A stretch of DNA of 6,591 nt, from positions 1 to 6,591 of the forward strand of contig CAMAQW010000093.1 of assembly GCA_945860335.1 (NCBI GenBank), read 5' to 3'. This DNA is from Sediminibacterium ginsengisoli (GTDB lineage: Bacteria > Bacteroidota > Bacteroidia > Chitinophagales > Chitinophagaceae). Both the position numbers and the translations under genes were made by a program. Positions 4,893-6,591 of the stretch are shown one piece after another. Each line of letters opens with the position of its first letter. Positions within the stretch are counted from its first letter, which is position 1. Under the pieces are notes generated by a model. That model was not told the origin of the DNA. It did not search any database and saw nothing but the letters and a program-made list of their open reading frames with translations.

Positions 4893-5876
4893 GAACGAAT
4901 TGAAATACTTAACAAATTAAGTGCCTATATGGCCGGAAATCAGCCAGAATGGGCCTTAGCAAAGGAAAGAGCTGCCCGTGAAAACCCCTGGTTTGCCCCC
5001 GAATTCATTGAAAAAGCCGTGAATTCGATCACAAATAGCTTTTTAGACCCCCAATTATTAACAGATTGGGCTGCAAAATATGGGGTTCCGGCCCAGCAAA
5101 GCCAGCCTAAAAAAGTGGGTTTGGTAATGGCCGGCAATATCCCGCTTGTTGGTTTTCACGACTTTTTATCGGTTTTTATTTCGGGGCATATCGCTGTTAT
5201 TAAGCCCTCTTCTAAAGATGAAATTTTAATCAAACATATAGTTGCGGAACTTATAAAAATGGATGAGCGTGTTTCTAGCATGGTATTTTTTGCGCCCCAA
5301 CTATCTGGACTTGATGCATACATCGCAACGGGAAGTAATAATAGCAGCCGGTATTTTGATTATTATTTTGGAAAATTTCCAAATATTATAAGACGCAATA
5401 GAACATCTGTAGCTGTTATTGATGGCACGGAAACAGCGGAAGAACTTGATTTATTAGCTGATGATATGCAAACCTATTTTGGACTTGGTTGCCGTAATGT
5501 TACACAGTTATATGTACCTGCCAACTATGATTTTATTCCACTTTTAACGGCGCTAAAAAAATACGAATACTATTTAGATTTTCATAAGTACAAGCATAAT
5601 TATGACTACCATTTGGCACTCCTAATTATGGGCAATAAATATTATATGAATAATGATTCGCTCGTTTTTGCCGAAAATGAAAGCCCATTTTCGCCGGTGA
5701 GTCAGGTACATTATCAGTTTTACGCAGAGCCCGAACAACTCAGTCATTTAGCTCAAAATACCGATATCCAGTGCATTGTGGGTCATGGCTACATACCTTT
5801 TGGAAGTGCCCAGGCACCAAGTTTAACTGACTATGCCGATGGCACAGACACACTGGCATTTTTGCAGACTTTGTAA
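4881..5876 (+). CDS. LuxC-type acyl-CoA reductase
   Basis: A 331-residue protein of the LuxC-like acyl-CoA reductase family, related to the aldehyde dehydrogenase fold. The family reduces a fatty acyl-CoA to an aldehyde with NAD(P)H through a Cys thioester. Cys204 in GLGCRNVT (201-208) fits the catalytic nucleophile. Other conserved-looking segments are GLVMAGNIPLVGFHD (80-94) in the nucleotide-binding part, IKPSSKD (107-113) and ATGSNNSSRYFDYYF (149-163). The ATG at 4881 is chosen over the in-frame ATG at 4824: the extra 19 residues look unstructured, 4824 lies only 6 bases from the divergent ferredoxin start, and the promoter candidate would start transcription after it. No luxD or luxE homologue is nearby, so there is no sign of bioluminescence; the physiological substrate is unknown. 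Its head-to-head position next to a ferredoxin may be functional, but that is inference. Confidence 0.88.
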   Translation: MILQERIEILNKLSAYMAGNQPEWALAKERAARENPWFAPEFIEKAVNSITNSFLDPQLLTDWAAKYGVPAQQSQPKKVGLVMAGNIPLVGFHDFLSVFISGHIAVIKPSSKDEILIKHIVAELIKMDERVSSMVFFAPQLSGLDAYIATGSNNSSRYFDYYFGKFPNIIRRNRTSVAVIDGTETAEELDLLADDMQTYFGLGCRNVTQLYVPANYDFIPLLTALKKYEYYLDFHKYKHNYDYHLALLIMGNKYYMNNDSLVFAENESPFSPVSQVHYQFYAEPEQLSHLAQNTDIQCIVGHGYIPFGSAQAPSLTDYADGTDTLAFLQTL

Positions 5877-5910
5877 ACCTCAGCGTAAAAAATTTGTTAA
5901 ATAAGACAGA

Positions 5911-5950
5911 TGGTACACAGACAAACTTGCAGCTTTGTTTATTTGTACCA
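5911..5950. repeat. Interrupted inverted repeat between the reductase and protease genes
   Basis: TGGTACA (5911-5917) is the exact inverse complement of TGTACCA (5944-5950). Inside it ACAAA (5921-5925) pairs with TTTGT (5934-5938), around an 8-base loop with an internal loop of 3 and 5 bases, giving 12 pairs in all. It begins 35 bases after the reductase stop and ends 40 bases before the protease ATG. No T-run follows on either strand, so a standard intrinsic terminator is unlikely. An operator for a dimeric regulator or an mRNA structure is possible. Confidence 0.4.
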
Positions 5951-5967
5951 CAAAGGCATGTAATTTG
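5935..5967 (+). promoter_or_regulatory. Weak candidate promoter for the HtrA-like protease
   Basis: TAATTTG (5961-5967) is one base short of the Bacteroidota -7 consensus TAnnTTTG, with TTG at 5935-5937 placed 23 bases upstream. The spacing is at the long end, so this is only the best available match in the 114-base gap. It would overlap the right arm of the inverted repeat at 5911-5950. Confidence 0.2.
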
Positions 5968-5990
5968 TAGAACTTTAAAAAAATGTAACG

Positions 5991-6591
5991 ATGAATATGA
6001 ATTTCAAAACAGTGGCCACATTGGTAGCCATTAGCGCCACAACTGCTATTGTAAGTGTTTGGGGAGTAAGCAAATTCAATGCATACCAACAAGCTGGTAT
6101 TCAAGACCCCAATAAATTACCTTTTAATTATGTGGGATTTAATAACAACAATGCGCCTGGCGTTGCTGTAGACTTTACCCCTGCTGCAACTACGGCAGTT
6201 CCAGCTGTAGTGCACATTAAAACTAAAATAAAAGAAAAACAAATTAGCGGTGGAGGTTCACGTGGAAGAAATCCATTTTCCGATTTCTTTGGTGACGACT
6301 TTGGTGACGTTTTTGGCGGCGGTCCTCGCGTAATGCCCGAGCAGCGTGCAAGTGGCAGCGGAGTTATCATTACAGAAGACGGCTACATTGTAACCAACAA
6401 CCACGTGATTGATGGTTCTGATGAAATCAATGTAACACTCGGCAATAAAAAATCTTATAAAGCAACATTAATAGGTGCAGACCCTAGTACAGATATTGCT
6501 GTTATTAAAATAGAAGCAAAGGGACTACCTTATTTAATGTATGGCAATAGTGATGAAGCCAAACTTGGTCAATGGGTATTAGCCGTTGGCT
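5991..6591 (+). CDS. htrA: HtrA/Do-family periplasmic serine protease, N-terminal part (cut by window end)
   Basis: An open frame of 200 codons runs off the right edge. It is the N-terminal part of a Deg/HtrA protease, which degrades or refolds misfolded envelope proteins. Residues 7-25 form a hydrophobic signal or anchor segment. The trypsin-like domain begins at about residue 60. A Gly-, Phe- and Asp-rich stretch (87-113, including PFSDFFGDDFGDVFGGG) fits the flexible LA loop of DegP/DegQ. SGSGVIITEDGYIVTNNHV (121-139) contains the catalytic His138, and PSTDIAVIKI (165-174) contains the catalytic Asp168. The frame stops at VLAVG, shortly before the expected GNSGG serine motif and PDZ domains, both outside the window. 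The start is ATG 5991; a second ATG at 5997 is equally possible. Which subfamily (DegP, DegQ or DegS) cannot be decided without the C-terminus. Confidence 0.93.
   Translation, partial: MNMNFKTVATLVAISATTAIVSVWGVSKFNAYQQAGIQDPNKLPFNYVGFNNNNAPGVAVDFTPAATTAVPAVVHIKTKIKEKQISGGGSRGRNPFSDFFGDDFGDVFGGGPRVMPEQRASGSGVIITEDGYIVTNNHVIDGSDEINVTLGNKKSYKATLIGADPSTDIAVIKIEAKGLPYLMYGNSDEAKLGQWVLAVG

Noticed and set aside
4940..5137. 65-codon open frame on the - strand inside the acyl-CoA reductase
   Set aside because: Shadow of the reductase gene; no motif or independent leader.
5880..6104. 74-codon open frame on the - strand across the gap before the protease
   Set aside because: It overlaps the protease start region on the opposite strand and shows no domain or convincing leader.
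6128..6370. 80-codon open frame on the - strand opposite the protease
   Set aside because: Its Pro- and Ser-rich translation is the reverse complement of the Gly- and Asp-rich protease loop; the + strand frame carries the catalytic motifs.
1..6591. Mobile elements, CRISPR arrays, tRNA or rRNA genes
   Set aside because: No transposase or integrase motifs, regularly spaced repeats, or tRNA/rRNA-like segments were seen on either strand.

Overview
The window looks like chromosomal DNA from a member of the Bacteroidota, most likely the Chitinophagaceae or a close relative. This is inferred from several things: AT-rich DNA, A-rich rather than Shine-Dalgarno leaders before start codons, promoter-like TAnnTTTG boxes, a TPP-riboswitch-controlled TonB-dependent receptor, a ddl/PASTA gene pair, and a ferredoxin divergent from a LuxC-type acyl-CoA reductase. 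The window holds six complete genes and one gene cut by the right edge. No mobile element, CRISPR array, tRNA or rRNA was seen.

Left part (1-2309, + strand): a thiamine pyrophosphate (TPP) riboswitch at the very start is followed by a leader with competing inverted repeats, then a 717-residue TonB-dependent outer-membrane receptor. The riboswitch implies that the receptor imports thiamine or a thiamine precursor and is shut off when TPP is plentiful. Its start is the ATG at 156, which begins a signal peptide. A GTG at 87 in the same frame lies inside the riboswitch and is not a plausible start.

Middle (2306-4818, - strand): four tightly spaced genes read leftwards and probably form one operon. 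In transcription order they are an Alvin-type 2[4Fe-4S] ferredoxin, D-alanine-D-alanine ligase (ddl), a membrane-anchored protein with three PASTA domains but no kinase, and a single-domain rhodanese. The gaps are 24, 6 and 11 bases. The ddl/PASTA pair points to peptidoglycan synthesis or sensing; the ferredoxin and rhodanese are redox and sulfur-transfer proteins whose link to the wall genes is not evident. The operon meets the receptor gene tail to tail, and both genes use the same CTAG for their stop codons.

Right part (4819-6591, + strand): the gap between the ferredoxin and a divergent acyl-CoA reductase carries two candidate promoters whose footprints overlap. The reductase is followed by a 114-base gap with an interrupted inverted repeat, then the first 200 codons of an HtrA/Do-type periplasmic serine protease. 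The catalytic His and Asp of the protease are present; the Ser lies beyond the window.

Nothing here amounts to a clearly new system. The points most worth a second look are the riboswitch leader, where the receptor start codon sits in the loop of a hairpin that may switch with the aptamer, the kinase-less PASTA protein in the ddl operon, and the overlapping divergent promoters.
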